Assembly (NCBI GenBank): GCA_964213345.1
Contig: CAXOVX010000015.1
Span: forward strand, 62,001 to 126,000
Length of the DNA stretch: 64,000 nt
Source: CAXOVX01 sp964213345
GTDB lineage: Bacteria; Pseudomonadota; Alphaproteobacteria; Rickettsiales; Midichloriaceae
Reading direction: 5' to 3'
In this document: one piece after another, positions 35,117 to 44,202 of the stretch
Layout of the letters: each line of letters opens with the position of its first letter
How positions within the stretch are numbered: position 1 is the stretch's first letter
Made by a program: the position numbers and the translations under genes
Notes under the pieces: model-generated
The model's input: only the letters and a program-made list of their open reading frames with translations
The model's database searches: none
What the model was told of the DNA's origin: nothing

Positions 35117-36261
35117 TAAGTACTAAATTGCATAGGCACCAAAACATACGTACAGTACGGATTATCAGGCTCTTTCACTAAAATAGGACTAATTTCATCA
35201 CAGAAAAAAAACTCAACCATCTCACCTTTTATTGCACCAAGACAATCTAGTATATATCTTGCATTCATCAACATCTCTAGTTTTTCATCTTGATATTGCA
35301 CTGAAACATCCTGTCTCGCTGAAGTTTTGTCTATGTCCTGATTATCCACAGCAACAGTTAAATTTCCCGGTTCTAAAGTCAATTTAGTCAACTTTACTTT
35401 ACTTTCAGTTATAGTAGTCACCAAATCTATGGCTCTGCTCAATTCTTTAACCGAAACACTCAGTTTTTTTTGATTATTTAACGGTAAAGCCGCACCATAA
35501 TTGGGAAATGTTGCATCGATCAATTTTGATATTATTACAGTATCACCTATAACAATCTTAATTTTACTTGTGGTAATTTCGATACCAACGTGATCAGCAG
35601 ATGCTTGTCCTTCCAATAACTTCAATATTTCGTACACTGTTTTACGTGGAACTATGATGCCAGGAATATCTGATATTGATTTTTTTAACAATACATCTGC
35701 CTTGGCTAATCTATGCATATCCGTAGCAACCACACTTAGTAATACGTTCCCGTTATCACTTTTAGTTTTATGCAAATACACACCGTTAAGATAGTAACGG
35801 GTATCACTCGTAGAAATGGCATGCTTAGTCTGAGAAAGTATGAATTGTAATTCCTCAATAGACAAAGTAAAGCAGTGCGGATCAGTTAAAATTTCAAAAC
35901 TTGGAAATTCATCTGAAGGTAAACATGGTAAAGTAAATTTGCTAGAACCAGCACTAATTTTGATGTGACCATGAACAAGCGTAGAGAGGTCAAAAACTAT
36001 TTCTTCACACCCATATACTTTGCGCACTATATCGTACAGTATATGCGCCACAACCGTAAAACTAATATTACTAGCGCTATTTTGTATTTCAATTTTATCG
36101 ATAACGGTAATATCCATGTCGGTTGCGGTAAAAATCACATCATTCATACGCAATTCAACTTTCACATGTTCTAGAATAGGCATAGCATTACGCTTCTCTA
36201 CTATAGACTGAACCTTCCCTAGCGCATTTATCAGTTTATTTTTTTCTATTCTTATTTGCAT
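35116..36261 (-). CDS. dnaN: DNA polymerase III beta subunit (sliding clamp)
   Basis: DnaN forms the ring that tethers replicative polymerase to DNA. The 381-residue protein shows three topologically similar domains of about 125 residues. The N-terminus KNKLINALGKVQSIVEKRNAMPILEHV is typical, with LPSDEFPSFE and LNGVYLHKTK in the middle and VPRKTVYEILKLL and the C-terminal NPYCTYVLVPMQFST end. It is not beside dnaA or recF here, as is common in scattered Rickettsiales genomes. It overlaps lgt by one base and lies just after the tRNA-Thr gene on the same strand. Confidence 0.96.
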   Translation of the reverse strand: MQIRIEKNKLINALGKVQSIVEKRNAMPILEHVKVELRMNDVIFTATDMDITVIDKIEIQNSASNISFTVVAHILYDIVRKVYGCEEIVFDLSTLVHGHIKISAGSSKFTLPCLPSDEFPSFEILTDPHCFTLSIEELQFILSQTKHAISTSDTRYYLNGVYLHKTKSDNGNVLLSVVATDMHRLAKADVLLKKSISDIPGIIVPRKTVYEILKLLEGQASADHVGIEITTSKIKIVIGDTVIISKLIDATFPNYGAALPLNNQKKLSVSVKELSRAIDLVTTITESKVKLTKLTLEPGNLTVAVDNQDIDKTSARQDVSVQYQDEKLEMLMNARYILDCLGAIKGEMVEFFFCDEISPILVKEPDNPYCTYVLVPMQFST

Positions 36262-36284
36262 ATAATATCACATCAATATAAAAA

Positions 36285-36360
36285 TGGTGCCGAAGAGAGG
36301 ATTTGAACCTCCGACCTACTGATTACGAATCAGTTGCAACTACCACTGTGCTACTTCGGC
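36285..36360 (-). tRNA. tRNA-Thr (anticodon CGT)
   Basis: On the minus strand the 76-nt cloverleaf has acceptor GCCGAAG/CTTCGGC, discriminator A and encoded CCA. The anticodon stem ACTGA/TCAGT encloses TTCGTAA, anticodon CGT. The T arm is GGAGGTTCAAATCCTC. Its first 21 nt are also the last codons and stop of argH. Confidence 0.93.
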
Positions 36361-37638
36361 TATTATCGAATTTTTTAAAGCTATATTCTCTAAATCCGTA
36401 TTATTTTCTATAGCTTCTAACACCCACTTACCAACGGTTTCGTGTGCCTTTCTAAAAGGTATCCCCTTTAGAACAAGCTGCTCAACCCAAAAAACAGCAT
36501 CTGTAAAGCCACCCTTAGAAGCTTGTTCCATTTTTATACTGTTAAACTTTATGCTGTTTAAAAATAACGGAAATATCTCTAAGCAAGCTAATATAGTGTC
36601 TACTGTATCAAAAATGGCTTCTTTGTCTTCTTGCAAATCTTTGTTATAAGCTAAAGGCAACCCCTTCATCATTGTAAGCAAACCAACAAGGTGACCAAAT
36701 ACACGCCCACTCTTCCCTCTAATAAGTTCTGCTAGATCAGGATTACGTTTATTGGGCATTAACGACGAGCCAGTTGAAAACTCATCATCAAGCTCAATAA
36801 AGCCAAATTCACTAGTAGCCCATATTATTATATCTTCACAAAAACGAGAAAGATGCAGCATTATTATACTTGATACAGAACAAAATTCTATAACAAAATC
36901 CCTATCGCTAACTGCATCAATAGTATTCTCAATTATACCATTAAATTTAAGCTGAGAAGCAACAAAGTGTCTATCTAGTGGTAGATTACTTCCTGCCAAG
37001 GCCCCTGCACCTAAAGGCGAGTAATTCATCTGCTCTCTACAATTTTGCAAACGCTTCAAGTCCCTTAAAAACATGCTTTTATAAGCACCCAGATAACTGG
37101 CTAATGTTATTGGTTGAGCTTTTTGCAAGTGGGTATAACCGGGCAGTATAGTGTCTTTATACTGTTCTGCAAGCTTTGACAAAACAATATTTAAGTTCTC
37201 AATTTGTTGTACTGTACTATCTATTGCATCTCTTAAAAATAACCTTAAATCCAATGCAACTTGGTCATTCCTACTACGCCCTGTATGCAATTTAAGAGCA
37301 GCCTCCCCTATCCTTTCTTCAAGTAGCTTTTCAATATTCATGTGTATATCTTCAGCAAGTAAATCAAATTTTACCTGTTTTGTCGCAATTAGTTGCTTTA
37401 ATTCCTCAAGTCCACCAATAATTTGGTTAGCTTCCGCTTCAGAAATTAACCCTTGTTTAGCTAACATTTCGGCATGAGCCTGACTTCCAATGATATCATA
37501 CTCGTAAAGCCTGCAATCAAAATGAATAGAAGCGTTAAACAACGCCGCCTTAGGATGTAGAGCTTTAGTAAACCTACCTCCCCACGTTCTATGCCTCTGC
37601 ACACCTTCGAGATTTTGATCAGCTCGTCTTTTTACCAT
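36340..37638 (-). CDS. argH: Argininosuccinate lyase
   Basis: ArgH splits argininosuccinate into arginine and fumarate. The 432-residue protein carries the family motifs: WGGRFTKALHP, HTGRSRNDQVALDLR, PGYTHLQKAQPI with the catalytic His, and the signature GSSLMPNKRNPDLAELIRG with the catalytic Ser. KDLQEDKEAIFD follows. It is about 30 residues shorter than usual at the C-terminus. Its last seven codons (IAEVAQW) and TAG stop are the 5' end of tRNA-Thr, so the natural end appears to have been lost and replaced by tRNA sequence. The start overlaps argG by 20 bp, an operon. Confidence 0.94.
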   Translation of the reverse strand: MVKRRADQNLEGVQRHRTWGGRFTKALHPKAALFNASIHFDCRLYEYDIIGSQAHAEMLAKQGLISEAEANQIIGGLEELKQLIATKQVKFDLLAEDIHMNIEKLLEERIGEAALKLHTGRSRNDQVALDLRLFLRDAIDSTVQQIENLNIVLSKLAEQYKDTILPGYTHLQKAQPITLASYLGAYKSMFLRDLKRLQNCREQMNYSPLGAGALAGSNLPLDRHFVASQLKFNGIIENTIDAVSDRDFVIEFCSVSSIIMLHLSRFCEDIIIWATSEFGFIELDDEFSTGSSLMPNKRNPDLAELIRGKSGRVFGHLVGLLTMMKGLPLAYNKDLQEDKEAIFDTVDTILACLEIFPLFLNSIKFNSIKMEQASKGGFTDAVFWVEQLVLKGIPFRKAHETVGKWVLEAIENNTDLENIALKNSIIAEVAQW

Positions 37639-38836
37639 GCCTCTTCATCCCATGAACTTTCATTTGCAATCCAAAGATGTTAATGAAACCTTCCGCATCC
37701 TTTTGATTATAAACATCATCTTTTTCAAAAGTAGCTAAACTCTTATCATGCAAGCTATACTCTGAGTAAATGCTTAACGGATAACACTGCCCCTTGTAAA
37801 GTTTTAATTTCACCTCCCCAGTAACATGCTCTTGAGTTTTCGCAACAAACTTGTCTAGTGCTTCTCGAAGTAATGAGAACCACTTTCCTTCGTATACCAA
37901 ATTTGCATATTGTTGACTTATGATATTTTTACAGTGTGACGTATCACGATCTAAGCATACACTTTCAAGCATTTTATGTGCCTTATACAGCAAAGTTGCT
38001 CCTGGGAATTCGTAAACCCCACGCGACTTTATGCCTATCAATCTATTCTCCACAATATCTACTACCCCGATACCATGCCTACCACCAATAACATTTAGCA
38101 TATTTAACATATCTACTGGCAGTAATCCAACGCCATTTACCTCCACAGGGACGCCTTTATCGAATTCTATGGAAATAATCTCTGGCTCATTTGATGCTAA
38201 TTCTGCCGAAGTTACGGTCAAACATAAGTCATGAGGACATGGATTCATCGGATTTTCCAATACCCCTCCCTCATGAGAAACATACCAAATATTTTGATCC
38301 CTAGAATACGGCTTTTCTAATGTCGCTGCTATGGGTATACTGCGCGCTTTAGCATACTCCATGGCTTCACTTCTTGATTTTATCTCCCATTCACGCCAAG
38401 GGGCGATAATCTTTATGTGGGGAGCTAGAGCCTTTACCGTCAATTCAAAACGCACCTGATCATTTCCCTTACCTGTGGCTCCATGACTTATATAGTTCGC
38501 TCCTTCCTTATTTGCTATTTCTACCAATTTTTCAGCAATTAATGGCCTTGATATAGTGCCAAGCAAATAATCATTTTCATATACAGCATTAGTCTGAAGC
38601 AAACGCCATAGATACTTTGTGATAAATTCCTCTTTGCAATCTAGCACATACGCCTTTTCTGCTCCACTACTTATCGCTTTTTCTCTGACATGCTCCAATT
38701 CATCATCCTGCCCTACATCACACGTCACTGTGATAACTTTGCAGTCATAGTTTTCCTTCAGCCACGCAATCATCACAGATGTATCTAATCCGCCTGAGTA
38801 AGCTAATATTACACTAAACTTAGACATCTTTCCCAT
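37619..38836 (-). CDS. argG: Argininosuccinate synthase
   Basis: ArgG joins citrulline and aspartate with ATP. The 405-residue protein has the N-type pyrophosphatase P-loop AYSGGLDTSVMIAWLKE, TVTCDVGQDDELEHV, SHGATGKGNDQVRFEL, PWREWEIKSRSEAMEYA and KGQCYPL. ATG codons at 38836 and 38827 are both possible; the second (MSKFSV) is closer to the family start. With argH it converts citrulline to arginine, but no carbamoyl-transferase or upstream arginine genes are in view, so citrulline or ornithine would need another source. Confidence 0.95.
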   Translation of the reverse strand: MGKMSKFSVILAYSGGLDTSVMIAWLKENYDCKVITVTCDVGQDDELEHVREKAISSGAEKAYVLDCKEEFITKYLWRLLQTNAVYENDYLLGTISRPLIAEKLVEIANKEGANYISHGATGKGNDQVRFELTVKALAPHIKIIAPWREWEIKSRSEAMEYAKARSIPIAATLEKPYSRDQNIWYVSHEGGVLENPMNPCPHDLCLTVTSAELASNEPEIISIEFDKGVPVEVNGVGLLPVDMLNMLNVIGGRHGIGVVDIVENRLIGIKSRGVYEFPGATLLYKAHKMLESVCLDRDTSHCKNIISQQYANLVYEGKWFSLLREALDKFVAKTQEHVTGEVKLKLYKGQCYPLSIYSEYSLHDKSLATFEKDDVYNQKDAEGFINIFGLQMKVHGMKRHGKKTS

Positions 38837-38854
38837 TACCCCAAGTTATATATT

Positions 38855-38903
38855 ACCTTCACCCTTATACTCCTAGTGCCCATTCATAAATGAAATTTGG
38901 TGT
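38855..38903 (-). repeat. Fragment of the MITE-like repeat
   Basis: CTCCTAGTGCCCATTCATAAATG then AAATTTGGTG matches the right-hand end of the dispersed repeat with several mismatches. It lies just upstream of argG on the opposite side from its coding region, between argG and hslU. Confidence 0.5.
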
Positions 38904-38974
38904 TAGTCATTCAATAATCTCATCACTCTCCGAGAAGCCAGGGCACGCAGAGTGCTGCAACTTAATTAATAATT

Positions 38975-40309
38975 CTACAATATAAACCTACTCATATCAT
39001 GCTTAGCTTCGACAAACTTCTTCAAGTTAGAGTTCACGTAATTATCATCTATTACTATCGTGACATTTGGCGTATCACTAGCGGTAAAGCTAACTCCCTC
39101 CATTAATTTTTCCAAGATAGTATGAAGACGACGCGCTCCTATGTTTTCTACCTGGGTATTCATACTTGCAGCAATTTTTGCTATTTGCACTATACCACTT
39201 TCTGCAAACTCCAACGTCACATTTTCTACGGCCAATAAAGCTTGATACTGCTTAGGGAGGCTATGCTCTGGCTCTTTGAGTATCCTTATCATGTCCTCTT
39301 CGCTTAAAGGCTGCAATTCAACACGGACAGGCAACCTGCCTTGCAGCTCAGGTAGTAAATCTGCGGGTTTAGCAACGTGAAATGCTCCTGATGCAATAAA
39401 CAGTATATGATTGGTTTTTACAGGACCATACTTTGTGCTAACAATAGTTCCCTCAATCAAGGGTAATAAGTCTCTTTGTACGCCTTCCCTGCTTATTTCT
39501 CCTCTACCGCTAGCATATCCTGAGCGACTTACAATTTTATCAACTTCATCTAAAAATACTATTCCATCTTCTTCTACGCCCTTTATTGCTTGTCCAATGA
39601 TATACTCTTCGTCTAACAGCTTATCACTTTCCTCTCGTAATAATTGCCTATAGGCCTCCTGCACCTTAAGCTTCAGCAACTTAGTCTTTTTACCGCCAAA
39701 TGCCTTGCTAATAACTTCACCTAAGTTAAACACCCCTAACTGACCTCCAGGCATATCCAAAGTTTGCATTGAACTGTTAGAATTATCCAGTATGGAGATT
39801 TCAACCTCCTTGTCATCAAGCTCCCCTGTATTCAACATACGTTCAAACTTCATCTTAGTTTCTTCGTTTGCAGTTTCACCAACAATAACATCAATTAATT
39901 TCTTTTTTGCTTCAACCGCTGCTTTTATGTGTACGGCTTGCCGCATACCCTCACGCACTTGTGCAATGGATATTTCAACTAAATCACGTATAATCGAATC
40001 AACATCACGCCCTACATAACCAACTTCTGTAAACTTCGTTGCTTCAACCTTGATGAAAGGTGAGCTGGTTAATCTCGCCAAACGCCTTGCTATTTCCGTT
40101 TTTCCTACTCCAGTAGGCCCTATCATCAATATATTATGAGGGACTATCTCATCACGTATATTCCCCGTAACTAATTTCCTCCTCCAACGATTGCGCAAAG
40201 CATTTGCAACGGCGCGTTTTGCCTCTTCTTGCCCAATCACATAGCGATTCAACTCACTCACTATCTCTTTTGGCGTCAGATTACTCACAGCACTTTTCTG
40301 TCTTTTCAC
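38975..40309 (-). CDS. hslU: ATP-dependent protease ATPase subunit HslU (ClpY)
   Basis: HslU unfolds substrates for the HslV peptidase. The 444-residue AAA+ protein has the N-terminal LTPKEIVSELNRYVIGQEEAKRAVA, Walker A IGPTGVGKTEIARRLA, the I-domain, Walker B GIVFLDEVDKIVSR, the sensor region LFIASGAFHVAKPADLLPELQGRLPVRVEL, and a C-terminal tail ending RFIL that docks into HslV. hslV normally lies directly upstream; here the 363-bp upstream gap holds a MITE-like repeat and no hslV. Confidence 0.95.
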   Translation of the reverse strand: MKRQKSAVSNLTPKEIVSELNRYVIGQEEAKRAVANALRNRWRRKLVTGNIRDEIVPHNILMIGPTGVGKTEIARRLARLTSSPFIKVEATKFTEVGYVGRDVDSIIRDLVEISIAQVREGMRQAVHIKAAVEAKKKLIDVIVGETANEETKMKFERMLNTGELDDKEVEISILDNSNSSMQTLDMPGGQLGVFNLGEVISKAFGGKKTKLLKLKVQEAYRQLLREESDKLLDEEYIIGQAIKGVEEDGIVFLDEVDKIVSRSGYASGRGEISREGVQRDLLPLIEGTIVSTKYGPVKTNHILFIASGAFHVAKPADLLPELQGRLPVRVELQPLSEEDMIRILKEPEHSLPKQYQALLAVENVTLEFAESGIVQIAKIAASMNTQVENIGARRLHTILEKLMEGVSFTASDTPNVTIVIDDNYVNSNLKKFVEAKHDMSRFIL

Positions 40310-40421
40310 ACAATACCCTTAATCAAATAGTATCAGTCATCCAATATACGCCAAAATATCACATAAGGATATAACAGCTACTAAAATTTATAAAACATCC
40401 GTATTTATTTTACAACGTGTT

Positions 40422-40548
40422 ACACCAAGTCCCATTTTTAAATGAGCACTAGGAGTGCAATGGTAAGGGCGAAGGAGTGTGATACCCACATGACTGGGCC
40501 TGAATCCTGCAGCGCGACAACATGTGCGTTTAAAAGGGGAATTGGTAT
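40422..40548 (+). repeat. MITE-like repeat, complete copy, upstream of tRNA-Phe
   Basis: From ACACCAAGTCCCATTTTTAA to GGGGAATTGGTAT, 127 bp. It is the left partner of an inverted pair flanking tRNA-Phe. The bases just outside (CGTGTT) are shared with the outer flank of the right partner. Confidence 0.85.
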
Positions 40549-40569
40549 TAGTGTAAAAAGAAAATTATC

Positions 40570-40598
40570 TTGATTTAATATACTGTACGCTTTATACA
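40570..40598 (+). promoter_or_regulatory. Likely promoter of tRNA-Phe
   Basis: A -35-like TTGATT (40570-40575) and a -10-like TATACA (40593-40598) are separated by exactly 17 bp. Transcription would begin near 40605, giving a leader of about 68 nt before the tRNA. In AT-rich DNA such matches arise by chance, so confidence is moderate. Confidence 0.4.
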
Positions 40599-40672
40599 TA
40601 CTTTCTGTTTGCATTAGAGCTTGTACAACCAATCGTAAGTAGATTAATAGTCTTCTTTCAAGGTTTGTTTAT

Positions 40673-40748
40673 GCCCAGATAGCTCAGTCGGTAGAGCAAA
40701 GGACTGAAAATCCTTGTGTCGGCGGTTCAATTCCGCCTCCGGGCACCA
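40673..40748 (+). tRNA. tRNA-Phe (anticodon GAA)
   Basis: The 76-nt cloverleaf has acceptor GCCCAGA/TCCGGGC, with one A-C mismatch at pair 5-68. The anticodon stem AAGGA/TCCTT encloses CTGAAAA, anticodon GAA. The T arm is GGCGGTTCAATTCCGCC and the CCA end is encoded. It sits between two inverted copies of the MITE-like repeat. Confidence 0.94.
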
Positions 40749-40776
40749 TGGTGGACTTCTGTAGGTATGTGCGGTG

Positions 40777-40906
40777 ATATCAATTCCCCTTTCTAACACT
40801 CACGTTGTCGCGCTGCAGAATTCAGGCCCAGTCATGTAGTATTTTCTACACTCCTTCGCCCCCACCATTGCACTCCTAGTGCTCATTTAAAAATGGGACT
40901 CAGTGT
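40777..40906 (-). repeat. MITE-like repeat, complete inverted copy, downstream of tRNA-Phe
   Basis: This 130-bp copy is the reverse complement of the one at 40422-40548, with ends ATATCAATTCCCC and GGGACTCAGTGT. Outside it, AACACG mirrors CGTGTT outside the left copy, so the inverted similarity extends past the element ends. Confidence 0.85.
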
Positions 40907-40964
40907 AACACGAAACTTTATACGAAAACAGGAATGGTTTCTTGACGATTTTTTAGGAATACTC

Positions 40965-42791
40965 TTAGTACTCTCTGGGTTGTGTAGAGTTGGTGCCATT
41001 TTGCCATTCACTAATCAAGTAATTTGCAAAATTAGTCTCTGATACTTTGAATGTCAATTCTCCTTTCAGTCCTGTATACTCTTTTACATTTTTAAATATA
41101 GTCACCATTTCAAATTTTACTTCTGGTTCTATTATGCTATCTGACCGCATTATTACATCCAATCTCTTATTAATTTTGTTTTGCGTAAATAAGCAGTCTA
41201 TCCATATTTTCCCCAATGCATCCGGAAAAAGCTCTAAGATAAATCTTTTGCTGTAATTACCAGGATTCTCTGAATTACTATCTTCGTCTTCCACAACCTG
41301 CCCTTTGTTTCCTTCCTTTTTTACAAAAAGTTTTACGTCATGAATTGTAGCACCATCAGAAATAGGCAGCATAAAAAATAGCCACTTAGCGTTTTGTGTA
41401 TTGATTTCTCTGACACTATTAATCAGGTCTGAGAATATTTCCACACCACTTATGTTATGACTCACATTACGTTCATCACCCTTGAATTCCCTTTTATCAT
41501 CCACAAATTTCATAGCAGCGTCGCTCACGCCTCTCTGTTTTTGCACAAAACTGACTAACTGACTAATAAATCCTATATCTATCTCACCTAATTCACGCAC
41601 AATACTTGCCTGATGCTGTATGAATGAAGAAGGCTGAGAATTTTGCAAATTTGGTAATGTTACCTTAAAATCACCCAAATTACTCCGTTTTATTCCATCA
41701 AATTGCACTTGTAGCTCATTTAACTCCGACACCACCTGCCTAAATATTTGTATTATCTCAACGATAGAAGTATTGCCGCTACTTTTTGGTGATAATATAG
41801 CTAAACTGCTATTGCTAACATCTCGATTAATACGCGAATATCCATTATCCACATGATCCTCTTTGCTGAGCTGTAGTACAACATGCCTAGTTTCTTCTTT
41901 ATCAAAATTAAAGACATCATAAAAATTTCTTACAGCAAAATCTCCTAGTGCCGTCCTTATCGTAACTTGCTTATATCCATTAACATTATCTTCGTATAAT
42001 ATCTCGCTATCTAGATATATTTTATTGTCTATTATGGCAATCTTTCCCTGTTTTTGCGCTAAAGTGGCTGCAATTGCATCTTTAGCACTTTGCTCTGGAA
42101 ATACTAATTGTGCGGTAAATGCGCTCCCCAATTTTAAACTATACTGCAGAGCAGTATTTTCCTTCACATCATAGGTTCTGCTACCGCTAGAAATTTCGTG
42201 AATTGTATCTCGCAGTTTAACAACATCGCACGATAATAATGATGTTAATTGCTCGAGTAGCTCTTTAGGAACATCGATAAAATGGCTAGTTTTTACCATA
42301 AGATCCAAAATACGCGGTTGATACTTAGTATCTATTGACACAATATCTTGCTCACTTATGCCTTGAGTCATTTGTTGCTGCATAGTTTGCTCCGAAGATC
42401 GCAATTTGAAACCATCATTAACAAACGCACAATCACCAGTTATAGCACCTCCAAATCCTTCACCTTTGTTATATTTTGCCGTTTGTCGACCATCTACAAC
42501 TACAATATGCAACACAAGATCTTTTGATCGCTTATCTTGCAGCACTACAGTTATTTCTACTTTGCTATCGGGCGAAACTTTACTATTGGTTTTTACTACC
42601 ACATCACCTAGATGAGTATTTATAGTCAACTCACCTTTACCGTTGAATCCCTTCACTTCTCCAATAATCGTAGCATTTTCCGGCAGACTTCTGAACTCGG
42701 TGGGGAATTGCAGGATTTTACCACCTGACGCATCATCATACACACCCACCTTAAGAGTTTGGTTAGCAGCAATCACCGGAAGAATCTTCAT
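40965..42791 (-). CDS. FliK-like flagellar hook-length control protein (putative)
   Basis: The 608-residue protein is low-complexity in the middle and better ordered at both ends. The C-terminal 130 residues contain RFILELFPDALGKIWIDCLF, KRLDVIMRSDS, MVTIFKNVKEYTGLKGELTF. This resembles the C-terminal domain of alphaproteobacterial FliK-related proteins, where a beta-rich L-G-x-(M/I)-x-(L/I)-D segment is followed by a helix and a TG(L)xGxLxF block. The N-terminus holds OB-like beta sequence (ATIIGEVKGFNGKGELTINT). There is no signal peptide, consistent with export by the flagellar type III apparatus. The assignment is weak in sequence but gains support from flgI and a FliO-like gene elsewhere in the window. 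Confidence 0.45.
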   Translation of the reverse strand: MKILPVIAANQTLKVGVYDDASGGKILQFPTEFRSLPENATIIGEVKGFNGKGELTINTHLGDVVVKTNSKVSPDSKVEITVVLQDKRSKDLVLHIVVVDGRQTAKYNKGEGFGGAITGDCAFVNDGFKLRSSEQTMQQQMTQGISEQDIVSIDTKYQPRILDLMVKTSHFIDVPKELLEQLTSLLSCDVVKLRDTIHEISSGSRTYDVKENTALQYSLKLGSAFTAQLVFPEQSAKDAIAATLAQKQGKIAIIDNKIYLDSEILYEDNVNGYKQVTIRTALGDFAVRNFYDVFNFDKEETRHVVLQLSKEDHVDNGYSRINRDVSNSSLAILSPKSSGNTSIVEIIQIFRQVVSELNELQVQFDGIKRSNLGDFKVTLPNLQNSQPSSFIQHQASIVRELGEIDIGFISQLVSFVQKQRGVSDAAMKFVDDKREFKGDERNVSHNISGVEIFSDLINSVREINTQNAKWLFFMLPISDGATIHDVKLFVKKEGNKGQVVEDEDSNSENPGNYSKRFILELFPDALGKIWIDCLFTQNKINKRLDVIMRSDSIIEPEVKFEMVTIFKNVKEYTGLKGELTFKVSETNFANYLISEWQNGTNSTQPREY

Positions 42792-42870
42792 ACTGTACTT
42801 TAATCAATTCACGTAACACAATAATTATACACAAAAATGAAAATTCTTAAAGTGATACACAGCTAGAAGC

Positions 42871-43449
42871 TTACTTTTTTACCTCTTTCTGAAATTTCAG
42901 CATTCTAGCACCTTCAACGATTTTATTCTCAATATCTAATCCCATATTTTCAGCAACATCAACTGCGTGCCAATTCTCCTTTCCATCCTTTACTTCTTTA
43001 AAGACTTTAACACTAACCGCATCTGCCCTAAATCCTGTGCCCGTGACTATAGCAGTAATCTTATATCTTTCGTGCTTTTTGAGTGACACCTGGTACCAAT
43101 CTGTAATAATTATTCCTGACACAGGATCTACAGTGTGTAAAGGCATAAATGACAATGCATCTATAGCCGCGTGCCACATATAACCATTCACTGTAGGAGG
43201 TGCAGCCACAGCAACATTCTGTGCTGCAGCTGTTGCTGCTTTATCAAAGTCTAGGACTTGCCCCTTACTTACAAGACCACCTGCTCCCACCCCAAAAGTT
43301 AACTCTTTTCCAAAAACTTTTCCTAATCGATCATTACGCACCTCGCTCACAGACTTAGGATACGTGTGCTCTGTACTCGCCTTTATTGTAGAGCAAGAAG
43401 TGATGAATAATAAGGATACGGCAAGTAGCGAATATTTTATCTGCAACAT
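42871..43449 (-). CDS. DUF3576 family lipoprotein
   Basis: The 192-residue protein is a lipoprotein with lipobox FITSC (Cys19). The mature part has the DUF3576 signature order: TYPKSVSEVRNDRLGKVFG, NGYMWHAAIDALSFMPLHTVDP, SGIIITDWYQV, ERYKITAIVTGTGFRADAVSVKVF. The family is widespread in alphaproteobacteria and unstudied as far as I know. Outer-membrane or periplasmic-leaflet location follows from the lipobox. It lies 79 bp upstream of the FliK-like gene on the same strand. Confidence 0.87.
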   Translation of the reverse strand: MLQIKYSLLAVSLLFITSCSTIKASTEHTYPKSVSEVRNDRLGKVFGKELTFGVGAGGLVSKGQVLDFDKAATAAAQNVAVAAPPTVNGYMWHAAIDALSFMPLHTVDPVSGIIITDWYQVSLKKHERYKITAIVTGTGFRADAVSVKVFKEVKDGKENWHAVDVAENMGLDIENKIVEGARMLKFQKEVKK

Positions 43450-44041
43450 TATCTGTTACCCTAACAAAAGAAAAGCATGCTCGGCATTAGGTAACAATAA
43501 TTATTTCAAATGTCAAATAGGCTTTTGTAATCTGCACAATATTTACCTATATCTGATTTCTGAAATACGACAATATTAACATAACAACAAAAAGAGGACT
43601 TTTCATATCATCTATGAAATACTGACTTTTCTTGTGATTTCGTATCACGTCCTAAGTGGACTTTATCCTTAGGTGCTAAATTGACAAAGCCTATGTTGTT
43701 ATAATTTTGTAAAATATTCGACATGGTTGCAAAGTATTCCAATCTATCCAATAATTCTTCATTATTTTGCGTTAATTCCCAATATTTCATAAAATTTTTC
43801 AAAATTTGGTATTAATCACATCTACCGATTGTAATATGAGTATATGAAAAAACAATAGTATTCTAAATTAAGAAATAAAATTTTGTTATTGACATAATAT
43901 TAATGCAGTTAAAATATATAGAACTCATTTTGCAAGATCGCATGATATAGTAAAATCATGACAGTATAGCAATACCAAGTCCCGTTTTTAAATTATTGCT
44001 TTTTCTTTGATGACAAAATAAAGGTAGGCATCTATCCTATG
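43450..44041. other. Long intergenic stretch with a repeat fragment
   Basis: These 592 bp hold no confident gene. A 64-codon minus-strand frame at 43802-43608 (starting MKNFMKYWELTQNNEELLDR) is the only open frame worth noting; it has no recognisable family and may be chance. At 43972-43994 there is a left-end fragment of the MITE-like repeat (ATACCAAGTCCCGTTTTTAAA). Confidence 0.35.
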
Positions 44042-44169
44042 GTACTAAGTCCCATTTTTAAATGAGCACTAGGAGCGGAATGGTGAGGGTGAGGGAGTGT
44101 AGAATATTACATAACCGAACCTAAATCCCGCAGTGCGACAGCGTGAACGTCATAAAGGTAATTTGGTAT
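44042..44169 (+). repeat. MITE-like repeat, complete copy, upstream of clpP
   Basis: It runs from GTACTAAGTCCCATTTTTAA to GTAATTTGGTAT, 128 bp, and ends 33 bp before the clpP start. The clpP promoter must therefore lie inside it, in the 33-bp gap, or upstream of it. Confidence 0.85.
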
Positions 44170-44202
44170 TACTCTATAAATTTATTTGTATTTGGAGCAC
44201 CT

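Noticed and set aside
43608..43802. 64-codon minus-strand frame
   Set aside because: Protein-like composition but no family, no clear ribosome-binding site; kept only as a note in the gap entry.
44143..44202. Longer clpP start 20 codons upstream
   Set aside because: The extension comes from MITE-like repeat sequence and lacks family similarity; ATG at 44203 has a ribosome-binding site.
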